Shown piece after piece: positions 11,301 through 24,000 of a DNA stretch of 64,000 bases (the stretch's first letter is position 1; each line of letters begins with the position of its first letter). Under the pieces are notes generated by a model that was not told the DNA's origin, did no database searches, and was given only the letters and a program-made list of their open reading frames with translations. The DNA is taken from positions 532,493-596,492 of the forward strand of contig NW_006499296.1 in assembly GCF_000471905.2 (NCBI RefSeq), given 5' to 3'. The stretch is from Amborella trichopoda (taxonomy: Eukaryota; Streptophyta; Magnoliopsida; Amborellales; Amborellaceae). The position numbers and the translations under genes were made by a program.

Positions 11301-13400
11301 TTAAAAATGCAACCTTATATAAAAAATTTTCAAAGAAAGAAAGGGAGGTGAGTAAAAAGGAAGGAAAGTAATATTATCATGTTACTGTGTTTATTGTCCA
11401 GTGTGTCACCGGCAGCGTTTGGTGCATGGCCCATCTTATGAGAGCATCCCTTGTTCCCAATTTGGACGGTGGGGATTGAATATCCACCATAGTACTTTTC
11501 TGCTACCCATAGTTAGGTATGGACGGTGGATGCCACATTGGTGTACCCTGTCCTTACACAACAAATCGTGGAAACTTGGCTTGACGGCTTCCTAAAAGAA
11601 TATCAAAAGATGTTTTTGCAGAAGCCGGGTCTTTCATCTTGCAGCTTCTACAAGCTTGCAACAAACACGGGAGATATTTTGGCAGTCTCCCATAGAATTT
11701 CTACCAAAATAAACACGCTCTACGTGATTTATGGAATTACAATTGGATAGCATATCATACACATTGTTTGTGTAGTTTTTCAGTTGACAGTTGACAAGCC
11801 CAAATGCATTGAGATATCTCATCTACACTCTCAATGATGATGGATGGTGAATTGCTAGTGCATGTAGCATATCTGAAATAGGAAACACCTTATATTTCAA
11901 TATTATATAGCATTTTTTTTTTAAAATGTTAGCAGTAATTTCATTAATATAAGAGAGCAAAGGTCCATAAATACAATAGTAAAAGAGGAAGAAATAGATA
12001 CAAAGAGTATTCCCTATATTTAGGGATCATTAGCCAAGCCACCAAACATATCATAACTCTAACCTCGAAGGTTCCACACCTCCTAATGCCTATAATCCTG
12101 CTAATCCAGTAATCCACAGTAGACACATCCATATAAACCCTATACAAACCTCCAAACTTCACTCCAGTCTACCCACTATGACATCATAATAATCCAACAT
12201 CCCATAAGCAATCACCTCACGGGCTCGTTTGGAGTTTTGTACAACCGACCAAATAGAAGCACTATGAAAAAATAACATAAAACCATAGCGGCACACAAGT
12301 GAGTGGTAGCACACAACCAACGACCGAAAAATAAGATTTACAAGATAGATCAAATCAGAAGGGAGTAAGGTGGAACTCTCTCTCTCAACTGAAAAAGGGA
12401 ACCCAAGAGGGGATTAAAGATGAAGTAGAACAAGAGTTATGTAAGGAAGAACAAAAAGAAGGAGAGTATAGAGCGCAAAAACTAGGACCAACTTGGATAA
12501 AAGAGCTAAAAGGAAGACAATTGAGGTCTACCTATAAAATAGGATCACAGAGGTAGCTGGAAAAAAAGGCTAGAGAGAGAGAGTGATAAAGAGGGAAAGA
12601 GAGAATGTGATAAAGAGAGAGAGAGAGATAAATAGATGGAGAAAAGGAAACAAAGTAGAATAAAAAGGTAATGAAGTTAAGCAAAAGGAGAAAGGGAAGA
12701 GAGAGTGTTGTATTTTGGGTTTAGAAAATACCTTGTGCTATTTCAAATAATAACTCTCTTGTTCCATAGTGCATTGATAAGTCTAGAGCCTTGGAAATTG
12801 TGTTTTTTGTCTTATGTGTAGAGAGATGAGGGTAGGGTTATTTATCCCACATTAAACATGTGCAAAAAAGAAACATTATTTAAGTATGAGAATATCATAG
12901 CCACTTGTGCTTTAAAAACTAAAGGAAGATAAGGCCTACATGAAGCATGCGATGAATGAGTGCACACTTGCATGTGTGAGGGCACAAAGGGTACACATGC
13001 TTGCATTGGCACCCCTCGCTTGAGCATGTATGCGAGTCGAGCTTGTGGCCCTTGTAACTTTCTACCGCCACATACAAAGCCTCATGTAGATTGGTATTTA
13101 TAGTTTTTCCAGTACAATGAGGTTCAGTAATTTGGTGTACTTCGATGAATAGTGCCCCAATGTTGAAAACACTCGTAGTGTGTCCTCTGGACGATTGGTG
13201 TGCATCAGTAAATGTGCCCATTAAAATTTCAAGATATATAAATTCTAAGTTGAAAATCAACTTGAGAGTAAAATTAAGATTGTGGTGAGTGAAAATTAAG
13301 ATTGTGGTGAGTGATTGGGTTGGAGATTATTTATCAAATGAATTTTCTACTTTTTGTGAAAACAATGGGATCATCCACTAAGTCATCGCTCCTTTCACCC
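11301..13400. other. Intergenic; possible LINE 3' remnant and GA-rich tract
   Basis: No host exon was recognised. A poly-T tract at about 11911-11920, followed by a minus-strand partly open stretch up to about 12353, resembles the poly-A-ended 3' end of a plant LINE, but no domain motif confirms it. A purine-rich tract with GAGAGA runs occupies about 12560-12640. A 20-bp unit (AAATTAAGATTGTGGTGAGT) is repeated near 13270-13312. Confidence 0.35.
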
Positions 13401-13407
13401 TCAATGA

Positions 13408-14855
13408 GTGAATCTTTGCTTTTTGTATGTTTTATTCTCAACTGAATTCCATAAGATAGTAGAGAAAACACATTATGAGTTCCAATTCAGTAACAAAGCT
13501 AATTTACGTTTTCTCAAAGTGCGGGGTTCTTTGGCATATATAAGATTACCAAATCTAAAAAGAAATAAATTGGGACCCCAAACTTTTAGATGTGTTTTTT
13601 GTTTGGTATGCACAAAATAGTAAGGCATGCCATTTTCTAGAACTAAGTTTTATGCAATAATCAAATTCAGAGATTCATAATTCTTTGAGAACTTAACTCA
13701 TAAAAGTGAACCAGCATGTGATGATTCTCTTCCAAGAAGAGATGAACCATAAACTTGTAATGAACATGTTGAAGAGGTTGTAGAACTGAGAAGATGTAAG
13801 AGAGCAAGAAAGGATCCATCATGTAATTTTGGGCCTGATTTTTATATCCACTAAGTGAAGGCTAAGCAAAGAAGCGCTGCGTGAAATATTCATGGCTTTA
13901 ATCGGAAAGGAACCTTCATCTTTAAGCGAAGCGCTAGGTCTAATGATGTTGTCTTTTTGGATAGAGACTATTGAAAGTGAGATGGATTCAATTCTTGCTA
14001 ATAATACGTGGAAGTTAGTAGAATTGCCACCCTGTTATAAACCGATTAAATGTGAATAAATTTTCAAAAGAGAGAGGAATACTAATGGGTCCATTAACAA
14101 GTATAAGGCCACGATAGTTGCCAAATATTTCAAACAAAAGGAATATATAAAGACTATTTTGACACTTATGCACAGGTTGCTAGAATATCTACTATGCGTG
14201 TACTACTTGCTCTTGCCTTTGTTAACCTTATAATTATTCACCAAATGGATGTAAAAACTGTATTTTTAAATGATGAATTAGACGAAGAAATTTATATGGA
14301 ATAACCAAGATAGTTTATTATGCTGGGCCAGAAACATAAAGTGTGTAACTTAGTCAAATCATTGTATTGACGGAAACAAGGTCCAAAGCAATGACATAAG
14401 AAATTCGATAATATAACATTGTCTAATGGTTTTAAAAGAAGTGAGGTAGACAAGTGCATCTATAGTAAAGAAACTAATTCAATGTTTGTCATAATATAAT
14501 TGTTTGTGGATGATATGTTAATAGTTGGACGTAACTTGGAAATTGTCGAGGAAACCAAAAAGTTCCTCAAATCTAACTATGATGTGAAGGATCTAGGAAT
14601 AGCTGATGTGATACTTAGTATCAAAATAGTGAGAAATGATGATTTTTTTATCTTAACGCAATGCTCAACAAATTTGAGTATAGTCATCATAATAAGCTAG
14701 CACTCACATCAATGGATCCTCATATAAAGTTAATGAAAAATGAAAGGGGATGTATTTCTCAAATTGAGTATGCACGAATAATTGGTAGTTTAATGTATGC
14801 AATGAGTTTTATAAGGCCGGACATTGCATATACAGTAGGTAAACTAAATAAATAA
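13408..14855 (+). mobile_element. Second broken Ty1/copia retrotransposon
   Basis: Plus-strand pol pieces follow in order. The post-integrase block (LKVRGSLAYIRLPNLKRNK) is at 13408-13620. A pre-RT block (NNTWKLVELP-like) lies near 13980-14040. The RT start (MDVKT-FLNDELDEEIYME) lies near 14240-14300. The MFVDDMLIVG motif is at 14500, and the RPDIAYTVGKLN block ends at 14855. Gag and LTRs were not found. It is a fossil with many breaks and runs in the opposite direction to the copia fossil at 519-3700, so it is a separate insertion. Confidence 0.85.
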
Positions 14856-14871
14856 ACTAGCACTTTACACC

Positions 14872-15042
14872 GATGTCCCAATTACCCTCGTTGACTTCAG
14901 CAAAATATCTGCACTGCCCATGTTATTGGATAGTGCAAACAACTGCGGCCCTAGAAAAAAATGTCCCAGTTACCCTTGTTGACTTAAGCGAAATATATGC
15001 GCCATCCATATTAGTGGATAGCGTGGAGGACTGTAGCCCTAG
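14872..15042 (+). repeat. Diverged ~88-bp tandem duplication
   Basis: Two head-to-tail units (14872-14954 and 14961-15042) share ATGTCCCARTTACCCT, TTGACTT-AGC-AAATAT, GGATAG-G and end in CCCTAG. They abut the 3' end of the second copia fossil. The origin is unknown. Confidence 0.75.
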
Positions 15043-15099
15043 TTATTTCCATAGAGTTGCAGCCCTAGTTATTTTCTTAGGGCTAAGGCTGTGACTCCA

Positions 15100-15960
15100 T
15101 GTTTTCAATTATAAATTTTAATTTATAAATTTTAATTTATAATTTATAACTATAATTTTCATATCACTTATACTTATTACATAAATATTTAAAAATGTGG
15201 TCATAAAATTTGTATCTTTTAAAATAAATATTTAAAAATTACATACATTGGGTATTTTATTTTATACTGGTCAATGCATAATACAAAGCCTTTTATGTTA
15301 CAGACTTCATTTATATTTGATTAGGCCTCTTATGGAGTAATATTTTTAATGCTACGCTTTGGTGAACGGGCCTTCAAAAGTGCTGTCATATGTACAAATA
15401 ATTTGTTTATCCAAATATCATATTAACTTTAATTTTCAAGCTTTACCGTTCAAGATCGATTTTAACTTGGATAAGAGTTCCAACTTTAATAGAAGTATTA
15501 ACTTAGACCATTAGAGGAGACTAATAGTAAGTATACTTCGAATTCATGTTAGAATTCACATTATTTAAAAAAAAAAAACTTAATCCAAACCTAGTCAATA
15601 TCCATTATTTCCCTCCCCCTCCCCCCTCTCTCTCTCTGCGTTCTTGAATCTAAAATTTAGGGAGAGAAACTAAAACTAAATCGGCATTTTTAGAAATTCA
15701 AATTTTATCACTGTAACCTAAATAGACGTTTTCAGTTTTTCTATTTATCACAATGAACTCTAACACTTTCAAATATTATTTATTGCGTAAAGAAATAGAA
15801 AAAAAAGATTCGTGAAAAATGAAAGAATTTTCTTTCTTTTGTAAAGAAAATGAAAAAAAATATTAGACGCAAATGAAAAAAAAAAAAAAATCTTGAGTTC
15901 TAATCCTTTCAAACTTCTTTTTGAAACTTAAAAAAAATAAAAATAAAAAAAAAGAAGAAG
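15100..15960. other. AT-rich intergenic spacer
   Basis: AT-rich sequence with repeated AATTTATAAATTT motifs near 15110-15160 and a CT-rich patch near 15610-15640, followed by A-rich runs. No gene was seen. Confidence 0.4.
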
Positions 15961-15984
15961 AAGAGAGAGAGATAACAAGAAAAT

Positions 15985-16395
15985 GAAGAAAAAAGGGAAA
16001 CAAAAAGCGAAGAGAAATAGGATAAAGATTAGAAGAAACAAGAGAGTAAGAAAATAGAATTGAATAATTTAGAGAAGGTATTAATGTAACTTACATTTTT
16101 CAGCTATGAACTCTTTAACCTTCCTCTCCTTCAGGCTGCACAAAAATCTCTTTTGGTATTATATGTATGTGAATGTGGGTTGTAAGATGCATGTTAAAAC
16201 AAGATAAATAGAAGAACAAGAGAAAAAAAAAACGCGATAAATATTAGAAGAAAAAATGGAAAAGAATAATTCAAAAAAAGTATCGATGAGACTTATATTT
16301 TTTTTACTATGAACTCTTTTAACTTTTCTCCTTTAGACTTCACAAATATCTCTTCTGATAATAGACATATATGAATATAGGTTGTAATGTACTTC
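15985..16395 (+). repeat. Diverged ~200-bp tandem duplication
   Basis: Two units share the sequence order AATAGRATAAAGATTAGAAGAA, an AATAATT block, GTAT-GATG-ACTTA, CTATGAACTCTTT, CTCCTT-AGRCT, CACAAA-ATCTCTT and GGTTGTAA. The first unit runs about 15985-16190 and the second about 16200-16395. No coding content. Confidence 0.65.
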
Positions 16396-16556
16396 TTATA
16401 GGGATGTGGGTTAATAGAAAATAGAAACTATATGTTTTTTTTTCTGTTTTTTTTACCTTTTCTCCTCACATCTATTTGAACCGTCCCTATCCCCTCAAAT
16501 ATCACGTCTCCCTTCTATCTCTCTTTTCCCATCTCGTTCTGTCTCTTTTTTCTTTT

Positions 16557-16956
16557 GGAAAAAGTTTTTATAGATCCGAGGCTCTAAACAATCAAAGTAG
16601 AGCTCACCTCAAAAATTTCATTGGAAGAGGTTGTTTTGATGCCCAAATATCCTCAAATTGTTCATATTGACATCAAGATGCATGGACATGAGAAAATAAA
16701 TAGATTTCAAGTTTTGGAAATAGTGCATCTTGTAACGCATTTTTGGACCGTCAATTTTCAAGATTTTCAATTTTTCATAGATCTGTTTGATCAACACTAT
16801 ATTTGAAGCTTTAAATTTTGTAATTAAAGATGAAACAATATTTTAAAGCTATCACAAAGATTTTCAGTATTGAAACCACATTTCTCGATACTATTTGAAG
16901 GTGTGCATTACTTTGATTGTTTAGAGCCTCAGCTCTATACAAACCACACCCTTTTC
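16557..16956. mobile_element. MITE family A, copy 1
   Basis: The left end carries GAGGCTCTAAACAATCAAAG and the right end its inverse, TTTGATTGTTTAGAGCCTC, followed by AGCTCTATACAAACC. Copies 2 (28044) and 3 (40289) share the same termini, and all are about 400 bp with no coding frame. The interior core (CATATTGACATCAAGATGCAT) is shared with family B. The superfamily is unassigned because no clean target duplication could be read. Confidence 0.8.
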
Positions 16957-17512
16957 TTTTTAAAGTCTTATGCCCTAAATCCTTCCAGCCATATGATCTA
17001 TTAATATTATTGCGTTATTTGTCTACCCCTCCCTCAACGATTTTGCACTTATCTCTTTCTCTCTCATTTCTTGTAAAGGTCGCATGCCTTAAACTCTCTT
17101 TAGGCATAGGGTCTATTCTTATTCTATATCCACCCATGAACTTAGCTTAAAAATGTAGTGTGTGTAATCCCATGCTAGATAGAAATATAGTGTGTGTCAC
17201 ATATATCTTAAACTTAAAATATATAACCAAGACTCTTAATTTAATTGGATTTCTATTTCTTATCCAAATGTAATTCTACTTATTTTAATAAGATTTCTAT
17301 CCAACCGTGGATTTTACTATCGTCATCTCCAACACCTATCTCTTAGCTCTCTTTTAAGTTCTCTCTCTATGGAGGTTTTCTCACTTTGCAAGTTCTTCCT
17401 CTACCGAAAAAGGCTTTCGAGAACAATGGCACCCACTTTTTTTGTATTGTGATTACCAGGCACCATCTTGTTGCATATTCTCCACATCCTCGGCTTAGCC
17501 CATCTCTCTTCT

Positions 17513-17620
17513 TTGTTTTTTTTGGGTGAGTCAATGGGGCCTACCCTTGGTAGGAATTTAGCTTAGGATACAGCGTTGCAAATTGTCAAGCGCTAACCAA
17601 TTAAGCCCAAGCTATTTTCC
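17513..17620 (-). repeat. LINE 3'-tail-like fragment
   Basis: A T-run followed by a GGTGAGTCAATGGGG stretch resembles, in inverse orientation, the poly-A-ended tails at 37441 and 46737 (AATCAATGGG next to a T-run). Only the tail is present. Confidence 0.35.
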
Positions 17621-17639
17621 TTTAGCCCACCTCTCACCC

Positions 17640-18547
17640 TCAACTTAGCTCATTTCTCGCTCTCTCTGGTTGTTATTCGAAGCAATACAGGCACCTCCCT
17701 CTCTTCATGATCTATTCTCCTGAGTGATATAATCACCTTCTCTGTCCCTCTCTGTCTCTCTGTCCCCCAAGATCTTTTACAAAAGCTATATGGCATCCCA
17801 TTCTCTTTTTTAAATTTTATCTACAAGTATGACTTCATATAGGATTGTCAATCGATGTAGCTGTGGTTATTGAGCTTCTCGCGAACTCCTGTTCTCTGCC
17901 ACATCAACGATGTTTCCTTTGCTTCCTATACTCTGCTCTCTGAAATTCGATCACCTAAGATCAGAGACATGGCTCTAATACCAATTTTAGAGCTTTGCAA
18001 CAAATGACTCGAGCATAAAAAAAAACGCACACTAAACATAAAAAACATAGACACAAATGGTCCCCATAGGAAAAACTAGAGCACCTAATAAAACACCTAC
18101 TCATATGCGAGAAAGCCTCCCAGAAATAGAGATTATGCAACTACTTTCTACTTCCTAGACATTCAAATCTTTGGCCCGAAACATGTGCCTACCTACTCAA
18201 ATACTTGTTCTATTAGAAACAAAGACCTTAGCAACTATGTTATTCATATTCTTGTTGCATGCATTGTGTGCCAGAGTAAGTGATAACTTTGAATGCATTA
18301 TATATCTGATATAATGCATGGATCTAATTTATTCTTAGTTTTTTTGTCTTTGGATCGCTCTCTCTCTCTAGTACGATGAATCTTATGTTATCTTTTGATT
18401 TGATGGTTTAGTTTTTTTTCATCATCAAGTGGAGAGAAAGAGGGAGAGAGACTTGACTTTGTAAAAAAAAAAAGAAGAGAGAATCTAGAGAGAGAGATTT
18501 GACTTTGTAAAAAAAAAGAGAGAGAATCTAGAGAGAGAGATTGTTAT
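17640..18547 (-). repeat. Possible LTR/primer-binding remnant
   Basis: Plus-strand 17971-17984 reads GGCTCTAATACCAA, one base from the inverse of the initiator-Met-tRNA primer site TGGTATCAGAGC used by plant copia elements. That would place a minus-oriented LTR end just to its right. No LTR boundary, gag or pol could be defined, so this is a weak fossil call. The rest of the span is CT-rich with A-runs and shows no gene. Confidence 0.3.
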
Positions 18548-18961
18548 GTGGACTTGCCTTCTAAATGGGGCTTGTTTTTTTTTTTTTTTGGATTTCGAGG
18601 GCTAAAATTGATTGTTTAGGTTGGTTTGGCAAATTTCTTTAGTGAATTCAGAGAGAGAGAGAGAGGGAGAGAGATGCTGGAAAGAGGGAGTTAAATATTT
18701 TTTGGCTTTGGTCTGTGTCACCGAATTCCAGGAATTTAAAATTTCATGCTACAAAGTCTTCACATAATTCTAACTTGGGAAATTACGTCGATGCCCTTTT
18801 ATTTGACCGTTATTATACTATGGTTAAAAAATATCACATATTTTTTATAGAGGTCCTGTCCCTTTATTTTTTTACTTTTTTTCAAGTTTGTCTCCAGTCG
18901 GCTGTTTTAAATATCAAACTGCATATTAAATTTATTTTTTTTAATTTTATAATATTCAAAA

Positions 18962-19001
<40 letters not shown>

Positions 19002-19065
19002 TATATAGTAGGGGAGGAGGCGCCATACCTGTATTACACTAATAAGTAATGGAGGAAACTAACTA
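18548..19065. repeat. Left copy of a ~0.5-kb duplication flanking an assembly gap
   Basis: This block ends in an (AT)n tract (18963-18998) and then the LINE-tail sequence GAGGCGCCATACCTGTATT. The same order of sequences recurs at 19086-19610 directly after the Ns. The last ~60 bases here carry scattered single-base differences from the second copy, as expected of a low-quality contig tip. Confidence 0.85.
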
Positions 19066-19085
19066 NNNNNNNNNNNNNNNNNNNN
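19066..19085. other. 20-N assembly gap
   Basis: Twenty consecutive N bases. Both flanks contain the same sequence, so the gap probably has negative real size, meaning the flanking contigs overlap. Confidence 0.98.
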
Positions 19086-19610
19086 TGGACGTTGTCGTTC
19101 TTAATAGGGTCGGTTTTTTTTTTTTTTGGTTTTTAGTTTCGTAGGGCGTAAAATTAGTATTGTTTAGGTTTGGTTTGGTCGAATTACTTTAGTTGATTAG
19201 TAGAGAGAGAGAGAGAGGGAGAGAGACGCTGGAAAGAGGGAGTTAAATATTTTTTGGCTTTGGTCTGTGTCACCGAATACCAGGAATTTAAAATTTCATG
19301 CTACAAAGTCTTCACATAATTCTAACTTGGGAAAATTACGTCGATGCCCTTTTATTTGACCGTTATTATACTATGGTTAAAAAATATTACATATTTTTTA
19401 TAGAGGTCCTGTCCCTTTATTTTTTTACTTTTTTTTCAAGTTTGTCTCCAGTACGCTGTTTTAAATATCAAACTGCACATTAAATTTATTTTTTTTAATT
19501 TTCTAATATTCAAAAGTATATATATATATTTATATATATTGGATAATTCAGTAGGGGAAGAGGCGCCATACCTGTATTCACTAATAAGAAATGGAGGAAA
19601 TACAAAACAT
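19086..19610. repeat. Right copy of the gap-flanking duplication
   Basis: It repeats 18548-19065 in order. Its first ~110 bases are scrambled by many small insertions and substitutions relative to 18548-18655, while from about 19200 the match is almost exact. Apparent frames here (19298-19483) duplicate the one at 18715-18999 and are not genes. Confidence 0.85.
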
Positions 19611-19690
19611 ATCTTTACAACCCTATAGTAGGGCAGTTGTGCTAAATCATAAAGATGTTGCCTTCTTGGCAAGTGTATCTGCTACCATCT
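19540..19690 (-). pseudogene. LINE 3' end, RNase H tail fragment
   Basis: The minus strand reads VADTLAKKATSL, the conserved C-terminal end of the RNase H domain in plant L1 ORF2 (the A-D-LAKKA motif), followed by a short tail. The rest of the element is absent. The left gap copy (about 19006-19065) holds the terminal part of the same fragment. Confidence 0.6.
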
Positions 19691-20940
19691 AAAAAAATAG
19701 GGAAAATGTATTTCAAATCAAATTAAACAAAATACATCTAAATGTAGTAGGAAAAATAGTGAAAAAAATGAAATTTGAAATCAATTTGAGACTGTGGGTA
19801 TTTTCAAAATTCTCCAAAAAAAAAGGGAACAATGAAAAATAAGTATTCATGGTCAAAATGCATTCTCATCTTTGTCAAAAATGATAAAAAATATAAAAAT
19901 ATATATTATAAATATATTCCTTATTTTTTGGGGGATTTTTTATTTTTAAAATTTTTTTTGGTAACCTCGAGTTGAACCCCCAACTCAGGACAACTCGGAT
20001 TCGGCATTGCCTGAGCCTGGGTAACTGGGCCGAGTCTGATCTGACCATAGTTAGCAAGTCACCAATTTAATAGCGACTTTTTCAAAAAAAAGCAGCGCTT
20101 TTTTTTAAAAACGATTTAATCTGCGACTTTTTCAATAGATCGGTACAAGTACATGATCTTTCAGGAAAAAGTTTAAAACACAACTTTTTCAAAATTTGAA
20201 AAAATTGTTTCAAAAACTCTATCCTATTAATATACTTTGATTTGTTTTTTTGGAAAGTTCAATATCTCTTTCTTGTTTTATGAAATTTCTATTTTTATTT
20301 TTATTTGTATTCTCCCTAAACTTTCTCTGGTTCTTTGCTATGGATATGGTGCGTATTTTTTCGGGTGGTTATGGGTAGATCATAGTTAGCAAGTATGGGG
20401 TAGACAATTTCTTTATAGAAGATGAAAATTGAATTCACCTACCCAATACTTATCTTGACGAATAGAATAGATAATCATCTTATGATTTAGAGATATATCA
20501 CATTGAATATTTGAAATTTATATTTATAGGGAGGTCATTTTATACTGAGTGATATATATAGAGTGAAAGCATTACTCCTCACTACTATTAATTTTTTCTA
20601 TACTGAGTGATATATATATTTAGAGTTTTAAAATTTATAATATTTTAAATATATTCAATTTTTTTACTTCGATTTCGATTTTGGAGCCTAGTCTGATTTA
20701 TTCACGATCTCTCTACATGAAGTATTATTACCAATCCATACATGATTTTTTTATTTGACTTTTTAAAATAAAAACAATTAGTTTCCAATTTTATGATGAG
20801 CCGATTTATTGATAACTATGGATCTGACACGGCCTAGTTTGCATACACTCATATAAATTGACCAAATATGTACCGTATTGCACATTTTTCTTCAGAGCAC
20901 TTTTAGTCTTTAGTACCTGACTTCCTCACTCCGCAGCGCC
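19691..20940. other. Intergenic spacer upstream of the methylesterase
   Basis: AT-rich sequence with a GC-richer patch at about 19965-20050 that resembles a retroelement leader. A short repeat, ATACTGAGTGATATATATA, occurs near 20533 and 20598. No gene was seen. Confidence 0.4.
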
Positions 20941-20973
20941 TATAAAAATACAATCTCAACTTTGTTAAGAGGC

Positions 20974-21020
<47 letters not shown>

Positions 21021-21073
21021 CAACTCATTCATTTGTTTTCTAGAGTGGCGAGGATTTATTGCCGGAAAATCTC
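20941..21073 (+). promoter_or_regulatory. TATA box and CT-repeat 5' leader of the methylesterase
   Basis: TATAAAAATA at 20941-20950 lies 133 bases before the start codon, which would place transcription start near 20970-20980. A (CT)n microsatellite at 20976-21016 would then form most of the 5' leader. Pyrimidine-rich leaders are common in plant genes; any effect on expression is inference. Confidence 0.55.
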
Positions 21074-24000
21074 ATGGGTGAAGTTCCGGCGACTCAACAC
21101 TTTGTTCTAGTTCATGGGACATGCCATGGCGCTTGGTGTTGGTATAAAACAGCCTCACTTCTAAAAGATTCAGGCTTCAAGGTCACGGCAGTCGATCTCT
21201 GCGGTTCTGGATTACATCCTGGAAATGCTGATTCCATTCTTTCATTTGAAGAGTACAACAAGCCCCTCATGGATCTCCTCTCTACAATCCCTGAAGATGA
21301 AAAGGTATGTCCGCCGGAATGAGTGAGTGTGTGTATGTGAGAGAGAGAGAGAGAGAGAGATTGTCTGTGTTAGAGAGAGAGTCAGTTTTGTGTGGATTTG
21401 TGTTTGTCTGAGAAAGAGAATCTGTTAAGTCTGTATATGTGTGTTGGAGAGAGAGAGTCAGTTTTGTGTGGATTTGTGTTTGTCTGAGAATCTCTGTTAA
21501 GTTTGTATGTGTTTGAGAGAGAGAGAAAAGCCGTTAAGTTTGTGTGCATATGAGAGAGAGAAGCTGTTAATTTTGTGTGCATATGAGAGAGAGAGAAGCG
21601 GTTAAGTTTGTGTGCATATGAGAGAGAGAAGCTGTTAATTTTGTGTGAGCTTCCTTAGTGTTCCTTTTGGGCCAAAGCATCCTTTTGAGGCCATTTCATT
21701 TTTTAATTTTCTCGGTTGCATTGAATTTGTTTATTTTTATTTACTTGCTTCAGTGATGATCTTAGGGTGCATTTGATAACTTTCTATAGGATTCTCTTGC
21801 TGCCGGCTTTTTTGGATTATGGAAGAAAAGTGAAATCGGCTAATTTTTTTGGAAATTAAAACCCTGTTTGATAAATTATGATGCTGTTATTTTCACCAGT
21901 TTGGTGTTAGGAAAGCAAAAAATTACTTATTTTAACCATTCATTATGTATTTCATTGATATGATGCGTAAATATATATTTTAAATAGGATTTTCATGCTA
22001 CAATCCATCTATTTTATTTCTTTCAATGTATGATTGAGAACTTGAGATAAAAATTTGATCTCATATCTATGAAATTTTTATTACTTGTTGCCCTAATCTT
22101 GCACTAATCTCACACGCCATTGCCCAATCTTTTTATCACTATTGCACCTAGGCCACACATGACCATGATTTCTCTCTCTCCAAATGATCATGCCCTCTCT
22201 CTCTAGGGATAATACTGGATTAGAATTCTTTGAGAAATTGGGGTACTCGCTCTCCTTCCCCCAAAAACTTATCATACAATATTTTTAAAATGTCAAGCCA
22301 CCTAATAATTATTGGAGGAAGTCAAATGAATGATTTATTAAATAAAGGGGTCGAGAAACCACCCAACAAAAGCGCTAGGGCTTCGTTGATGCTTTGTAAT
22401 TTTCTCCCAAAGTGGCAGCACAGGGCTGCCACTTTTCTAAAATTGTGGAATCGAGAAAAAAATAAGTTTTAATTTTCTCCAATTTTACTATTCTCAAATG
22501 GGTGAAAACTATAGTACAAGGAAAATTGAGAGACTTTCCCTGTTTTCTCCGTTATCAAACTTATGCCTATCTCTCAATTTAATTTGTTTCTGGTTTCTCC
22601 GTTATCAAACAAACCCCTCTCTCTCTCCTTGAATTGATCCTCTTACTTGGGTGTTGAAGGTAATATTGGTTGGGCACAGCGCTGGTGGTTTGAGCATAAC
22701 CCACGCCACCCACGTGTTTGGAATGAAGAAGATTAGCCTTTGTATTTATGTTACTGCCATCATGTTGAGGAATGGCATTGTATCTGACCAAGATCGCCAG
22801 GTATTTTTTTATTTTTTATTTTTAATTTTTTGTTCAATTATTTGTGTCAGCCATTTTTTTTATTAAGGTTCATCACCATCACCAGCATCATCGGAACTTT
22901 TTCTTAACTATTTGAGGCTGGTTATACAAATCCTGATATGTCATTTTACTCCATCAAGAACCATTTCGTAGTGACATCATAAATCTTATATTTTTTCTCA
23001 CTACTTCCAACTATATCTTTTTGGACTTAACCCTTGCTCTTTTTTAGCCCTCCATTTGAACCAATTTGCCCATCTTAATAGATGTTGTATTGAGTTTGTG
23101 CTGTGCATAGCCCTTATTGATTTGTTATTATTTTTAATAATATTATTAAAAGAACTTACCAAAATAAATTTAAGAATAAACTATTTAATTTTTTATTTAT
23201 TTTTATTTAATTTAAAAATCTCATAATGGCTAAATATTAAATAATTAAAATTGACACCTTATAGAGACCTTCAAAAAATAAAAAATAAAAAGACAGCAGC
23301 CTGACGGGTTGACCTTTATTTTGAATGTGCAATAATTAAATAGTAATATTATTTAGTAGAGAGGGACAATAGACTTAAGAAAGGCTATTTTGGTAATTTA
23401 TAGGGGCAATTTCACAATTATAACATCTGTGGTGGTGGGAGAAGAAGAGAGACAAGAGTGACAAATTACCAAAACCCCCCAAATCATAATTTCTAGACAA
23501 TTTTCCCCAAATCGATTTTTTTTAGCAATTTTTATCTTAAGTTTAACTTTGTTTAGCAAATACTCCTAAGTAAAAAAAAAAGTAAAATAAATATAAAAAA
23601 AACCCCTTTGGAAAGTATGTGGTTCAACACAAAATGGGGGCGGTCCGGCACTTTGTTTCTGAAAAGGATGCAGTCCGATACAAATTAAGGGCGGTGCAGT
23701 ACTTTGGGCATGCGGTCCGACTCAAAAATGGTGGCAGTATGACCCTTTGGGCTTCTAAAAAGTATGCAATGTCATATAAAATAAGGGTAGTCTGACACTT
23801 TGTGCTTCTAAAAAGTATGCAGTGTCATATAAAATAAGGGTGGTCAGGCACCGTAAAAGTTGCTTAAAAATAGATGTTCGGGCGCTTTGGGATAAAAGAC
23901 GAGGGATAAAAGTTGCTCAAAGGGTTTTCTCAAGAAAGAAAGACTTATTTTTTGGTACCTTGTGGAGGCAATGTCCCACAATTAGGTCCACTGGCTGCCG

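Noticed and set aside
21059-21073. Upstream TTG extension of the methylesterase
   Set aside because: It is not an ATG. The ATG at 21074 gives the expected short family N-terminus.
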